40,439 nt of DNA, taken from the NCBI GenBank assembly GCA_017609085.1, contig JAFCEO010000011.1:1-40439 (forward strand), read 5' to 3'. The position numbers and the translations under genes are program-made. This stretch comes from Candidatus Pacearchaeota archaeon (GTDB lineage: Archaea; Nanobdellota; Nanobdellia; Pacearchaeales; GW2011-AR1). The stretch's first letter is position 1. The number at the start of each line of letters is the position of its first letter. The notes below the pieces were generated by a model. That model was not told where the DNA came from. It searched no databases and saw nothing but the letters and a program-made list of their open reading frames with translations. Shown here one piece after another: positions 18,648-27,270 of this stretch.

Positions 18648-19212
18648 TTTCTATCATCCTGTAATAATCCTCTATTCCTATTAAAATTATGTTATTTTTA
18701 ACTGCTTCGGAAACAACATTAAATTCTTTTGTTTTAAGCATTAGCATAAAGTCTTCAAATTTAGTAAAAGTTGGATGGATTTTTAAAGGAAATAAATCTA
18801 AAATTTCTTGAATCTGATGCTCTCTTTTTTCTTCACAAACAATAAGTAAATCAATATCTGAGTGTTTTGTTGCCCTTCCTTTAGCATAAGAGCCAAACAA
18901 AAGAGCAATAAAAGGAAAATCTAACTCAAAAAGTCTTTTGTAAAGCACTTTAAAATCTTTATTTTTTTTGAACAAGTCGTGTCTTCTTTCATATTCTGCT
19001 TCAAAAACCTTTTTATCAAATTTGTTTGTAAATTTGCATACTTTTGTATTGCCTGTTTTTGTTGTCTTCACAAGTCCCTCTTTCTCAAGAGATTGGATTT
19101 TTTCATAAGCGATTCTATAATTAATATTTGTTCTTTCAGCTATCTTTTTGATAGTAAAGACTTCCTCCTTCTTGCTCAGCAACAGCTTGAGTATTTTTAT
19201 TTCAGCTTTCAT
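18637..19212 (-). CDS. wHTH-MNT nucleotidyltransferase
   Basis: N-terminal winged HTH, then LLFGSYAKGRATKHSDIDLLIV (GSxAxGxxxxxSDIDL). Confidence 0.88.
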   Translation of the reverse strand: MKAEIKILKLLLSKKEEVFTIKKIAERTNINYRIAYEKIQSLEKEGLVKTTKTGNTKVCKFTNKFDKKVFEAEYERRHDLFKKNKDFKVLYKRLFELDFPFIALLFGSYAKGRATKHSDIDLLIVCEEKREHQIQEILDLFPLKIHPTFTKFEDFMLMLKTKEFNVVSEAVKNNIILIGIEDYYRMIENVE

Positions 19213-19230
19213 ATTCTTAGTATATTACCA

Positions 19231-19267
19231 AATAGTATTATTACTTATTGTAATAGTATTATTACTT
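19231..19267. promoter_or_regulatory. Tandem 16-bp operator-like direct repeat between a TATA-like element (atttatataa, ~19272-19281) and the wHTH-MNT start codon
   Basis: AATAGTATTATTACTT at 19231-19246 and 19252-19267, identical, 21-bp period. Confidence 0.6.
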
Positions 19268-19303
19268 CTGTTATATAAATATTTCGGTTTGGTTTTATCA
19301 GAA

Positions 19304-19347
19304 AACTATCAAACATATTGATAGTAAAATGATAGTAATTGATAGTT
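19304..19347. repeat. Helically phased GATAGT repeats with an inverted copy
   Basis: ACTATC at 19305-19310; GATAGT at 19320-19325, 19331-19336, 19341-19346; outer arms AACTATCAA/TTGATAGTT. Confidence 0.55.
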
Positions 19348-19483
19348 ATGATTAGTAGTGACCGAGATAACTTTAAGTTTTTGTTCTGGGAGGGGTATTT
19401 TATCTTATATCTTTTTAGATATGAAAATAAATCTGGAGATTATATCTGAAAAAACAAGGTTAACCTTTTCATGTTTATCCTCA

Positions 19484-20320
19484 TTATTTTTTTAATTCCT
19501 CAAGATCTTTTTTAACTTTTCTTCTGGCTTTTGGATTTGATTTTATCTTAGATTTCAATTTAGCGAAGAGACCGTATTCACTCCTAATAACAACAAATAA
19601 GAATAGCATTAACTCATAAACTTTATTAACAAAAAAAGAAATGTCTCTCGCTTTTTTGTTTTTCTTTCCTACGAGAACATGCTCTTCATTTATTATGTAA
19701 TTCAGATGAGCAATGTCATTTCTTAATTGATAATCGATATATTCTTCAAATTTTTTCCTAAATTTAGTACCTTTTGATTTGTCTAATACTCCAACCGAAA
19801 TCAAAAAATCATAAAGAGTCAATTTTAAACCTTTTTCTATTTTTTCTCTTATATCCTTATTATACTTTTTAGCAAAATTTCCCAAATCTTTAATTGCTTC
19901 ATCAAGATATTTGCTAATTAACTCATAAATTTGAAGATAAAGGTTTAGCACGATCCAATAACCCAAATATTTATTCTCTTTATTCCAGTTTTCGATGGCT
20001 GCGTATAAGATAGAGAAGCTATTTAATGAGTGGCTAACAAATAATTCTATCTCCTGATAATCTTGCCGAGATGTTTTTCTTTTTTTTAGAATATTTTCAC
20101 TGTATACAATCTCCAAAAATTCATTGAATGCTTTCTTTAATAATTTATAATTATCATCATTACCTATTCTTTTTCCATTAAAAAGTGTGTCTTCAAGAAA
20201 TTTTTGAAAATAATTTCCTTCAAACATCTTAGATACATCAAAATCTCTGATATTGTTTAAATAACTCCCTTTTTCTTTAATCTCTCTATATTTTTCTTTA
20301 AGTTTTTCTTTGTCTATCAT
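19484..20320 (-). CDS. Putative HEPN-like protein
   Basis: Mostly helical; LRNDIAHLNY contains Rx4H. Confidence 0.5.
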   Translation of the reverse strand: MIDKEKLKEKYREIKEKGSYLNNIRDFDVSKMFEGNYFQKFLEDTLFNGKRIGNDDNYKLLKKAFNEFLEIVYSENILKKRKTSRQDYQEIELFVSHSLNSFSILYAAIENWNKENKYLGYWIVLNLYLQIYELISKYLDEAIKDLGNFAKKYNKDIREKIEKGLKLTLYDFLISVGVLDKSKGTKFRKKFEEYIDYQLRNDIAHLNYIINEEHVLVGKKNKKARDISFFVNKVYELMLFLFVVIRSEYGLFAKLKSKIKSNPKARRKVKKDLEELKK

Positions 20321-21035
20321 TTTTATTAAGGATTAATGTTATATTTTCTTTAATTACTTTAAAAGCAATCTCCAATAACAAATTAATATTGATCCCTTTA
20401 ATTCCTAAATCTATATTAGAACTTATTTTGGATAATATATTTGTTTCGAAATCAAAAGTTGTTAACCAATGGGTGAAAGGCGATCTGAATTTATCATAAA
20501 CCTTATCTATAAATTTTTTAAAATTTTTTTCTATATCCTTTTTCTTTCTTAATTTAATAGGCGTCCAAGAATTTCTGCCTATATTCTTATAGGAATAACA
20601 AGCAAAAGTTGGAAAGGTTCTATGATAGGATTCCAAAATAATTTGCTTGAATCCGTACCTGCTACCATAAATTTTTTTATATTGTTTGTATAACTTATCT
20701 AACCTTTTCTCTGATATTCTTTTATTTGAAAGTTTTCTTTCTTCTTTTAACCATTGATAAAAATCTATATATTTATCATACCTTTTTTTATTTGCAATGC
20801 TCTCAATAATTGAACAAAGTAAAAGAAGTGCAATTTCATATTCTTTTTTTCTTAATTCTAAAATAGCTCTTTTAAAGAAATATAACTCTGGATATTTTTT
20901 ATTTAAGTTTGTATAACTTAGTGATTTTTCTTTTAATAACTTCTTAAATTCTTTATTTATTCTTTCTCGAATATGCTTTTTTCTCATCTTCTCAAACTTC
21001 TCGCCTTCTCTATCCTTTGTTTTCTTCATTATCAA
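20298..21035 (-). CDS. Putative HEPN-like (Abi/ApeA-type) protein
   Basis: ALLLLCSIIESIANKK and DKFRSPFTHWL (Rx4H, resembling R-S-x-x-x-H of HEPN). Confidence 0.5.
   Translation of the reverse strand: MIMKKTKDREGEKFEKMRKKHIRERINKEFKKLLKEKSLSYTNLNKKYPELYFFKRAILELRKKEYEIALLLLCSIIESIANKKRYDKYIDFYQWLKEERKLSNKRISEKRLDKLYKQYKKIYGSRYGFKQIILESYHRTFPTFACYSYKNIGRNSWTPIKLRKKKDIEKNFKKFIDKVYDKFRSPFTHWLTTFDFETNILSKISSNIDLGIKGININLLLEIAFKVIKENITLILNKNDRQRKT
20992..21023. repeat. Direct repeat copy A flanking the PD-(D/E)XK gene
   Basis: TCAAACTTCTCGCCTTCTCTATCCTTTGTTTT; 31/32 identical to 21835-21866. Confidence 0.9.
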
Positions 21036-21822
21036 AATTCTTTTTTAAAAATTCATCAAAATAATCTAATTTAATGATATCTACGATTATTTGCTTTGAG
21101 AATAAAGGCAGTATCTTATCTCTTTGCATTAGATCCAATGTTGTTGGCTCATCTAATTCTCTTTCTACTAAAAAACTTATATGATTTGCTTCTTCAATTT
21201 TTATTTTGTCTTCCTCTACTTTTGCTTCGAATAAACCCCCATCAAAAACGATTAAAGGATAATAAAAGAATGGAACTTTTAAGATAAACTTATTTGATTC
21301 GACAAAATCTATAATTTGATTAATATAGAAATATAAAGCAGTTATTACTTGATTTGTAGCCATGTAAATTTCTTTACTTTGCTTTTTATCTGGATTCTTC
21401 AATCCGACAATAGAATAACTCGAAAGTTTTTTGTTGTAATAGTAATGTTTTTGAAAAAGATTCTTGTTTTTTATCCAATCATAAATTTTGCCTTTTGTCG
21501 TTTCAGCTATATTTAATGTGTAAACACTTTTATTTAATTTATTTTGAGTAAAAAATATCCATGGGTGAGAATGATTTTTCTTACATTCAATTAATAAAAT
21601 ATCTTTACCTTTTATAAAACTTGAATCTCTTTCTGCATATATATCTAATTCTCTATAATCTTTAATTCCTTTATCAAAATATCTTGGAGCATTTTTTATA
21701 AACCAACCATTTTTAATAAGAGTATTAGAGACTTTGATACTAACAGGATGACCGCTGTTTTCTATAAATTTTTTTAGTTTGTTTTCATTTATTGGCATTT
21801 TATTAAATTCATTTCTCCTCAT
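21010..21822 (-). CDS. Putative PD-(D/E)XK restriction endonuclease-like protein
   Basis: KDYRELDIYAERDSSFIKGKDILLIECKKNH (D...ExK). Confidence 0.6.
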   Translation of the reverse strand: MRRNEFNKMPINENKLKKFIENSGHPVSIKVSNTLIKNGWFIKNAPRYFDKGIKDYRELDIYAERDSSFIKGKDILLIECKKNHSHPWIFFTQNKLNKSVYTLNIAETTKGKIYDWIKNKNLFQKHYYYNKKLSSYSIVGLKNPDKKQSKEIYMATNQVITALYFYINQIIDFVESNKFILKVPFFYYPLIVFDGGLFEAKVEEDKIKIEEANHISFLVERELDEPTTLDLMQRDKILPLFSKQIIVDIIKLDYFDEFLKKNFDNEENKG

Positions 21823-21823
21823 T

Positions 21824-22678
21824 TTATTTCCCTTTCAAACTCCTCGCCTTCTCTATCCTTTGTTTTACTAACTCAGCCACAGCCCAATAAACCTCTTTCC
21901 TCTTTTCTTTAGTCAAACCAAGCTCATCAAAAATAATTTTATCAAGCTCTGCTCTGTCAGGAAGAGGCTTTGGTTCTTGCTCTCTAATTGGTTTTGATGG
22001 GTCAAGGCCGAGTTCTTCGAAGATTGGTTTTATTTCTCTTCTTGAGATTTTGTTAAATACATTCAATATTTTTTTAACTTGTTTAGCAGAAGTTATATTT
22101 AAAAGAGGAAAATTTATCATATCTATCCTAACTAATCTTATCGCACCACCACCCAATCCCCTCCTTCCTAATACTTCAATAAAAAAATAAGATAAAGAAG
22201 AGTTTAATATAGCACAATATAAAATATCATCTTTCGGATTTTTTGCATCTAATCCATAAAAATTATGTTCAAATGGGAGGTTGTCTACATTATAATGGCA
22301 AATATGTTTATCTCCTCTTAAATCAACCCATAGAAGTTTTGATTTTCTAATTTGAAAGGGAATCCTCTTTATTTTTATAATACTCTTCGCATCCTTACTA
22401 GAAAGTAAAATTTTATTTACCTCTCGAGGACTCTTAAAGACTAATGAATAATTATCTTTATCAAAATTTTTCTCTCTTTTTTTATAATATTTTGAATTGT
22501 TCCCTGTGATAATGCCAGCTTTTACTTTAATAACATCACTTAACTTAACTAATTTTGTGGAACCCTTCTCCAAAATCGTAAAAAAAATATCAGGAGCTCT
22601 CAGGAATTTTCCGCCCCACTTGTTGCCTGCGTATTTGCCCCTTCTAAATTTTTCGGGAATCATTTTAACACCTTCCAA
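21824..22678 (-). CDS. Stand-alone target-recognition domain of a type IIG-like adenine methylase (TaqI-like C-terminal specificity domain); likely start 22663
   Basis: RRGKYAGNKWGGKFLRAPDIFFTILEKGSTKLVKLSDVIKVKAGIITGNN; this block normally continues the methylase polypeptide. Confidence 0.85.
   Translation of the reverse strand: MEGVKMIPEKFRRGKYAGNKWGGKFLRAPDIFFTILEKGSTKLVKLSDVIKVKAGIITGNNSKYYKKREKNFDKDNYSLVFKSPREVNKILLSSKDAKSIIKIKRIPFQIRKSKLLWVDLRGDKHICHYNVDNLPFEHNFYGLDAKNPKDDILYCAILNSSLSYFFIEVLGRRGLGGGAIRLVRIDMINFPLLNITSAKQVKKILNVFNKISRREIKPIFEELGLDPSKPIREQEPKPLPDRAELDKIIFDELGLTKEKRKEVYWAVAELVKQRIEKARSLKGK
21835..21866. repeat. Direct repeat copy B flanking the PD-(D/E)XK gene
   Basis: TCAAACTCCTCGCCTTCTCTATCCTTTGTTTT; one mismatch to 20992-21023. 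Confidence 0.9.
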
Positions 22679-24087
22679 TATCCGCCTTTGTCTGGACCGA
22701 CTCTTTTCAATATACCTAAAGATTTTAATTTAGCAATGTTCTTATCAATTGCAGTTTCACTTATTCTTAAAATCTTAGACATCTCTCTTTTAGTAATGTT
22801 TGGCTTTTCAAAAACAATCAAGAGTATCTTTATTTGGCTTTCTACCAACTTACTACCAACCTTTTCTACCAACTTACTACCAACTTTCTTAGAAAGCATA
22901 TTCAGTAATCTTTCTCTTGGAGTTTTTAATTTCTCTCTTAATAATCTTAAAATTTCTTCTGTTTTTTCTGGGAACTTTTCTGGGAACTTTGTTTTTCTTT
23001 TGAAAACAACCCTGAACCAGTCAGAAGTAATTTCAAATTTTACATCAGGAACCAACCTCTTAATCCTCTTGATTCCAGAGCCAACTTTTTCTATATACCC
23101 CAACCTATGAACCAAATCAAACAATATGGGGTTTCTTGCGACACTTACATTTCCAAGCTCTTTTTCATCAAACAATAATCTCCCGGGATTTGATATCTCC
23201 AGCCTGTCAGGATAAATATCAACCTGAACTCTTCCCTGAATGAAATAGTCCCTATGCACCATTGCATTAATTAAAGATTCCCTTAATGCTTCTTCAGGAA
23301 TCTCTAAATTTTCCTCTCTTTTTATCCCTTTAATCTCAATGTTCTTACTCAAAAATATAAGAATATACTTCATAACATTCTCGTAATTGCTGACAAAATC
23401 ATCATAGAATTCCTTGATGTCCATAACATCCGCCTTGTCAGGAGTTCTGTACAGAACAGCGGCAACTCCGCCGTTTAGGAAAAATTTCTTTAAATTTCTG
23501 CAAAAAAATAACACTCCTGCATTGTTTAATTTGCCATTCGTAATAAGATTCAGATTTTTTAATATATGCTCTCTGCCCAAATCTTTTGAAATCTTTGCTC
23601 TTTCAATGAACAATTCAAAGGTGTTTTCATTAAAATCCTCTTCAAACTTAAAGTCATTATTTGCTTTTTTGTCAAATATTATTAGATCTTCCCTCTGGAA
23701 GAAATCTCTAAGCTCCTCCCTATTCAATAAAACAGAACTTGCTCCCTGTCTTATGTAGCAATGTCCATTAACAAAATAAGGCTTATCCTTTCCTTCTGAA
23801 ACAAACACAATCACTAAATTATCTATCTGTTCAATTTTTACATTTAAAGAGGGTTCCATGTTTTTAGCAATGTCTTGTATCTTTGATTTGTCCCTGTTAG
23901 AGAGATTATATCCTTTAATAATTCCATTATCTTTAACACCTAAAATTATTTTGCCACCAGAAGAATTAGTAAATGCACATATATCTTTTCCTATAGAAGA
24001 GGATAATGACTCTTTAAACTCCAATGTATATCCTTCCCCTGTTTCAATTAATTCTAATAACTCTTTCTTATCCATATTCCCAACCAT
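22660..24087 (-). CDS. AlbA_2/Schlafen-type RecG-like putative DNA-binding protein with C-terminal wHTH; likely start 24075
   Basis: GEGYTLEFKESLSSSIGKDICAFTNSSGGKIILGVKDNG; EEALRESLINAMVHRDYFIQG...ISNPGRL; C-terminal winged helix. Confidence 0.92.
   Translation of the reverse strand: MVGNMDKKELLELIETGEGYTLEFKESLSSSIGKDICAFTNSSGGKIILGVKDNGIIKGYNLSNRDKSKIQDIAKNMEPSLNVKIEQIDNLVIVFVSEGKDKPYFVNGHCYIRQGASSVLLNREELRDFFQREDLIIFDKKANNDFKFEEDFNENTFELFIERAKISKDLGREHILKNLNLITNGKLNNAGVLFFCRNLKKFFLNGGVAAVLYRTPDKADVMDIKEFYDDFVSNYENVMKYILIFLSKNIEIKGIKREENLEIPEEALRESLINAMVHRDYFIQGRVQVDIYPDRLEISNPGRLLFDEKELGNVSVARNPILFDLVHRLGYIEKVGSGIKRIKRLVPDVKFEITSDWFRVVFKRKTKFPEKFPEKTEEILRLLREKLKTPRERLLNMLSKKVGSKLVEKVGSKLVESQIKILLIVFEKPNITKREMSKILRISETAIDKNIAKLKSLGILKRVGPDKGGYWKVLK
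22841..22884. repeat. 24-bp in-frame tandem duplication in the AlbA_2 gene linker
   Basis: TCTACCAACTTACTACCAAC at 22841-22860 and 22865-22884, encoding KVGSKLVE twice. Confidence 0.9.
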
Positions 24088-26818
24088 CCTCCAGCAAATC
24101 TTCTTGTAGAATAGGAAAAACCCTATAATCGTCTGTTTTTACAACATTTTTTACTAATTCAGTAATCCCTTCTCCTCTAATTTTGACTTTAACATTTTCA
24201 ATTTCAATAAGGTTTTTAGCATTGATCACTTCTTCAAATGGCTTTTTAAACATGACAAACTTTGCAGTATGGTTTAGCATAGGCCAGTTATTGCTATTTT
24301 CAGAAACTTTTAATCCATGAATTGTTTTTTCTTCTTCAAATTTTGGAGCACCGAAAAGAGCAATAATTGTATTAACATCTGCATGGGCAAAGCTTCTTTT
24401 TGGGTTGTCATAGATTGCTATAATTGGCACATACTTTAGTAAAAACTCCTGCAAATTTTTACCATAACCAACATCAAGCCAAGAGTTAGAAGTAATAAAG
24501 CAGAATGTTCCTTTTTCATTCAATAATCCAAGGCCATGGAAATAGAAGTAGATATAGTAATCACTTTTCTTGTCTATTTTATCAACAACAGGAAAAATAT
24601 TTCTTACAGATTTAATCAATTTTTCTTTGTATTCTCTTCTGTCTTCCAAACTCACTTCTACTTTCAACTTATTTGGTGGGGAAATCATTTCCTGCCTTAC
24701 ATAAGGAGGATTACCAATCACAATATCAAAACCGCCTTTGTCTGCGAAAACTTCGGCAAAGTCAATGTCCCAGACAAATGGTTTCTTCTCAGGATCTTTT
24801 AGAAGTTTTTTGATTTTCTTTAAATTTTCAATTTCTTTTTTATCTTCTTCAATTTGCTTTTCAATTTTCTCTAATTCTTCTTTTTCTTTTTTGATGTTTT
24901 TTGCATTTATATTTATCTGTGTTCCAAATAATCCTGTTTGTCTTTCTTTCTTTTTTTCAGTATTTTCCAAAACCTCAACATCAGTTTCTAAGCTCTCAAT
25001 CCTTTCATCAATGATTTCTTCAAAAAGTCTGATTTCTTCAGCTCTAACTTCTTCAGGGATTTTGAATTTGGCAGTAGGATCATTTATGAAGTATTTTCTT
25101 TTTTCTTGTTTTAAGTTGTCTAGCTTCTTTTTCAGATGAGGCTTCAAATCATTGGTTCTTATGTTAAAACTTATCCCGCCTATCTCCTGCACAAGAGAAT
25201 CTCCAATCCTTAAATTGAGGTTTAAATTAGGAAGCAAAGGATGTTTTCTTAGTTCTTCTTTCTTGAATTCAGTTTCAACAATCAACTGCAGCCACAATCT
25301 TAGTTCTGCTGCATGAATAGCCCAAGGCATTACATCAACACCATAAAGAGAATATTGGATAATTTTGTTTTTCAACTCGAAATCTGTTAAATTCCTTTTT
25401 GTGTGCTTATACACCATCGTATAAAGCTCAGCAAGAACATTCAACAAGCCAACTAAAAATGCACCAGAACCACAAGCAGGATCTACAGCAGATAAGTTAT
25501 CCAAAACCTCTTCTAATCTATACCACAGCTTTTCTTTATCAAACCACTTCTCGATTTTCTCTTTTTCTTCAGGCAAATCAAAAACTAAATGATAAATTCT
25601 TTCTTTTGGAACTTCTGGTAAGTGTTTTGACAAATATTCAACTATTGCCCTTCTGCACATGAAGTCAACTTCAACTCTTGGTGTGTAAAATATACCTAAA
25701 TCATTCCTGTCATATATTTCTTCAGCCACATTTGCTAATGATTCATAAACATAACCAATCATCTGGGGATCTACTGCTACTTCTTGGTCAAGAGGCATGT
25801 CTTCCTTAATTGTGAAGTTGTACTTCTCAAAAAAGTCAAAAACTTTCTGGAACAATTTATCAGTTATTTTTATTTTCAAATCATCTAATTCATTTTGCCT
25901 AAACAAACCACCATTTAAATAAGGAGAGTTGGATATTACTTTTTTGACCTCTTCTGGCAATCCAGTTATTTCACTTGAACGGTTGTTAAATGCCTTGAAG
26001 AAGATTTCCTTTAGCCAGACATCATAAAATGCATCTTCTCTTTTGAAAACGCCTTTTTTCTTATTTTTGTCTTTTTTGTATTCTGTCCAGAACCAGTCCA
26101 TAAATTTGGCATTACCAAGCCAACTTTTCTTTGATATAAAGTAAATAAACATTATTCTGTTTAGAAATTGCAAAGTAAACTCATGAGCTTCTTTTCTAGG
26201 TATTTTCTGCTTGTCTAATTCTTTTCTTAAAGTAAAGAATATGTTTTTGTAATCTTCAAAAAATGCTTCAGTTACCCTTTCAACACTAAATGCTTTGTTC
26301 CATTTTCTCCACACATCACGCCAGGTATTTTCTTTTTCAAAATAGATGTTTGATAAAGTTTCAATAACTGTATAATGTTCTTTTTTATCAATCAGCTCCT
26401 CTTTATTTATTATAAGTTTTGTTAGTTTGAGTTTGTGTTTTCCTGTTTCAACTTTTTCACGTTTTGGGAATACAAAAATTACTTCTGAGTAATCTACTGA
26501 AAAAATTAATAAAAAATGTAAGTATTGCTTATCAAAAGTTGTTGTAACTGACCTAATAAAAGAAGGAGTTAATGTCTTTGCTTCAATCAGGAAAACAGGT
26601 AGTTTTTCATCAAAACTGAGAATAGCATATATCTCTTTAATCCTCTGTACATCTTCTTTTTTGAAATCAAATTCTTCTTTTTTTCTTTTGTATGAGGCAT
26701 CAAATATAATATCGCTAGGATAGTTAAAGAGTTTGAATAAGCCAAAAATATCTTCTGCAGATTTAAGCTTACCAATATATTCTCGTATTTCTCTCTTTAA
26801 TGTAATATTGTTTTTCAT
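24068..26818 (-). CDS. Type IIG/Eco57I-like restriction-modification N6-adenine methylase lacking its C-terminal recognition domain
   Basis: DPACGSGAFLVGLLN (motif I), VIGNPPYVRQE (motif IV), N-terminal nuclease-like VFLIEAKT; ends at DDYRVFPILQEDLLEDGWEYG. Confidence 0.92.
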   Translation of the reverse strand: MKNNITLKREIREYIGKLKSAEDIFGLFKLFNYPSDIIFDASYKRKKEEFDFKKEDVQRIKEIYAILSFDEKLPVFLIEAKTLTPSFIRSVTTTFDKQYLHFLLIFSVDYSEVIFVFPKREKVETGKHKLKLTKLIINKEELIDKKEHYTVIETLSNIYFEKENTWRDVWRKWNKAFSVERVTEAFFEDYKNIFFTLRKELDKQKIPRKEAHEFTLQFLNRIMFIYFISKKSWLGNAKFMDWFWTEYKKDKNKKKGVFKREDAFYDVWLKEIFFKAFNNRSSEITGLPEEVKKVISNSPYLNGGLFRQNELDDLKIKITDKLFQKVFDFFEKYNFTIKEDMPLDQEVAVDPQMIGYVYESLANVAEEIYDRNDLGIFYTPRVEVDFMCRRAIVEYLSKHLPEVPKERIYHLVFDLPEEKEKIEKWFDKEKLWYRLEEVLDNLSAVDPACGSGAFLVGLLNVLAELYTMVYKHTKRNLTDFELKNKIIQYSLYGVDVMPWAIHAAELRLWLQLIVETEFKKEELRKHPLLPNLNLNLRIGDSLVQEIGGISFNIRTNDLKPHLKKKLDNLKQEKRKYFINDPTAKFKIPEEVRAEEIRLFEEIIDERIESLETDVEVLENTEKKKERQTGLFGTQININAKNIKKEKEELEKIEKQIEEDKKEIENLKKIKKLLKDPEKKPFVWDIDFAEVFADKGGFDIVIGNPPYVRQEMISPPNKLKVEVSLEDRREYKEKLIKSVRNIFPVVDKIDKKSDYYIYFYFHGLGLLNEKGTFCFITSNSWLDVGYGKNLQEFLLKYVPIIAIYDNPKRSFAHADVNTIIALFGAPKFEEEKTIHGLKVSENSNNWPMLNHTAKFVMFKKPFEEVINAKNLIEIENVKVKIRGEGITELVKNVVKTDDYRVFPILQEDLLEDGWEYG

Positions 26819-26994
26819 TTCCTACTTTTACCAATCTCCTTTGTAGCTTTTTCTGGATTTTTCATTCACAAAGCTTCATCCTTAGCACGGAGTCCGCGAT
26901 GAACCCCATAACAAAAGTAGTAGAAAGAGAACTTAATAAAATTTTTGAATCTGTTAGTGGTAAGTGGGTTAAAATCTACAATACGATAAAATAA

Positions 26995-27214
26995 AGCCCA
27001 AGACTTCAAACCAAGAACAACTAGCAAAAATTATACACTAAGATTATTTTACTTCTTATTTACTGTAATGCTTTACAATTTGTGGGTTCTTACTAATATT
27101 GTTGTTGGAGTTAAGCTCTATGGCAAAGTTCCTGATAAGCCTTTGATTACTGCTAAAAGGTTTAGTATTATTTTGTATAAGGTTCAGTTGGAAATTTTAG
27201 ACCCGGGAGGATAA
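26995..27214 (+). pseudogene. C-terminal remnant of an IS transposase
   Basis: AQDFKPRTTSKNYTLRLFYFLFTVMLYNLWVLTNIVVGVKLYGKVPDKPLITAKRFSIILYKVQLEILDPGG* read directly; upstream part is absent. Confidence 0.75.
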
Positions 27215-27270
27215 TTTTTATAAATAATATCATCTTCTACCTCCTTAAAGTAAATATTAGGGAGGTCAAA

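Noticed and set aside
14945-26818. DISARM system (SNF2 helicase, PLD domain and adenine methylase all present)
   Set aside because: No DrmA/DrmB (DUF1998) equivalents are visible, the PLD is fused to the helicase, and the methylase belongs to a separate gene set with its own TRD.
26874-26994. Hairpin TTCATC...CGGAGTCCG...GATGAA and short ORF MNPITKVVERELNKIFESVSGKWVKIYNTIK
   Set aside because: Short stem and 31-aa ORF without recognisable family; too weak to call an att site or gene.
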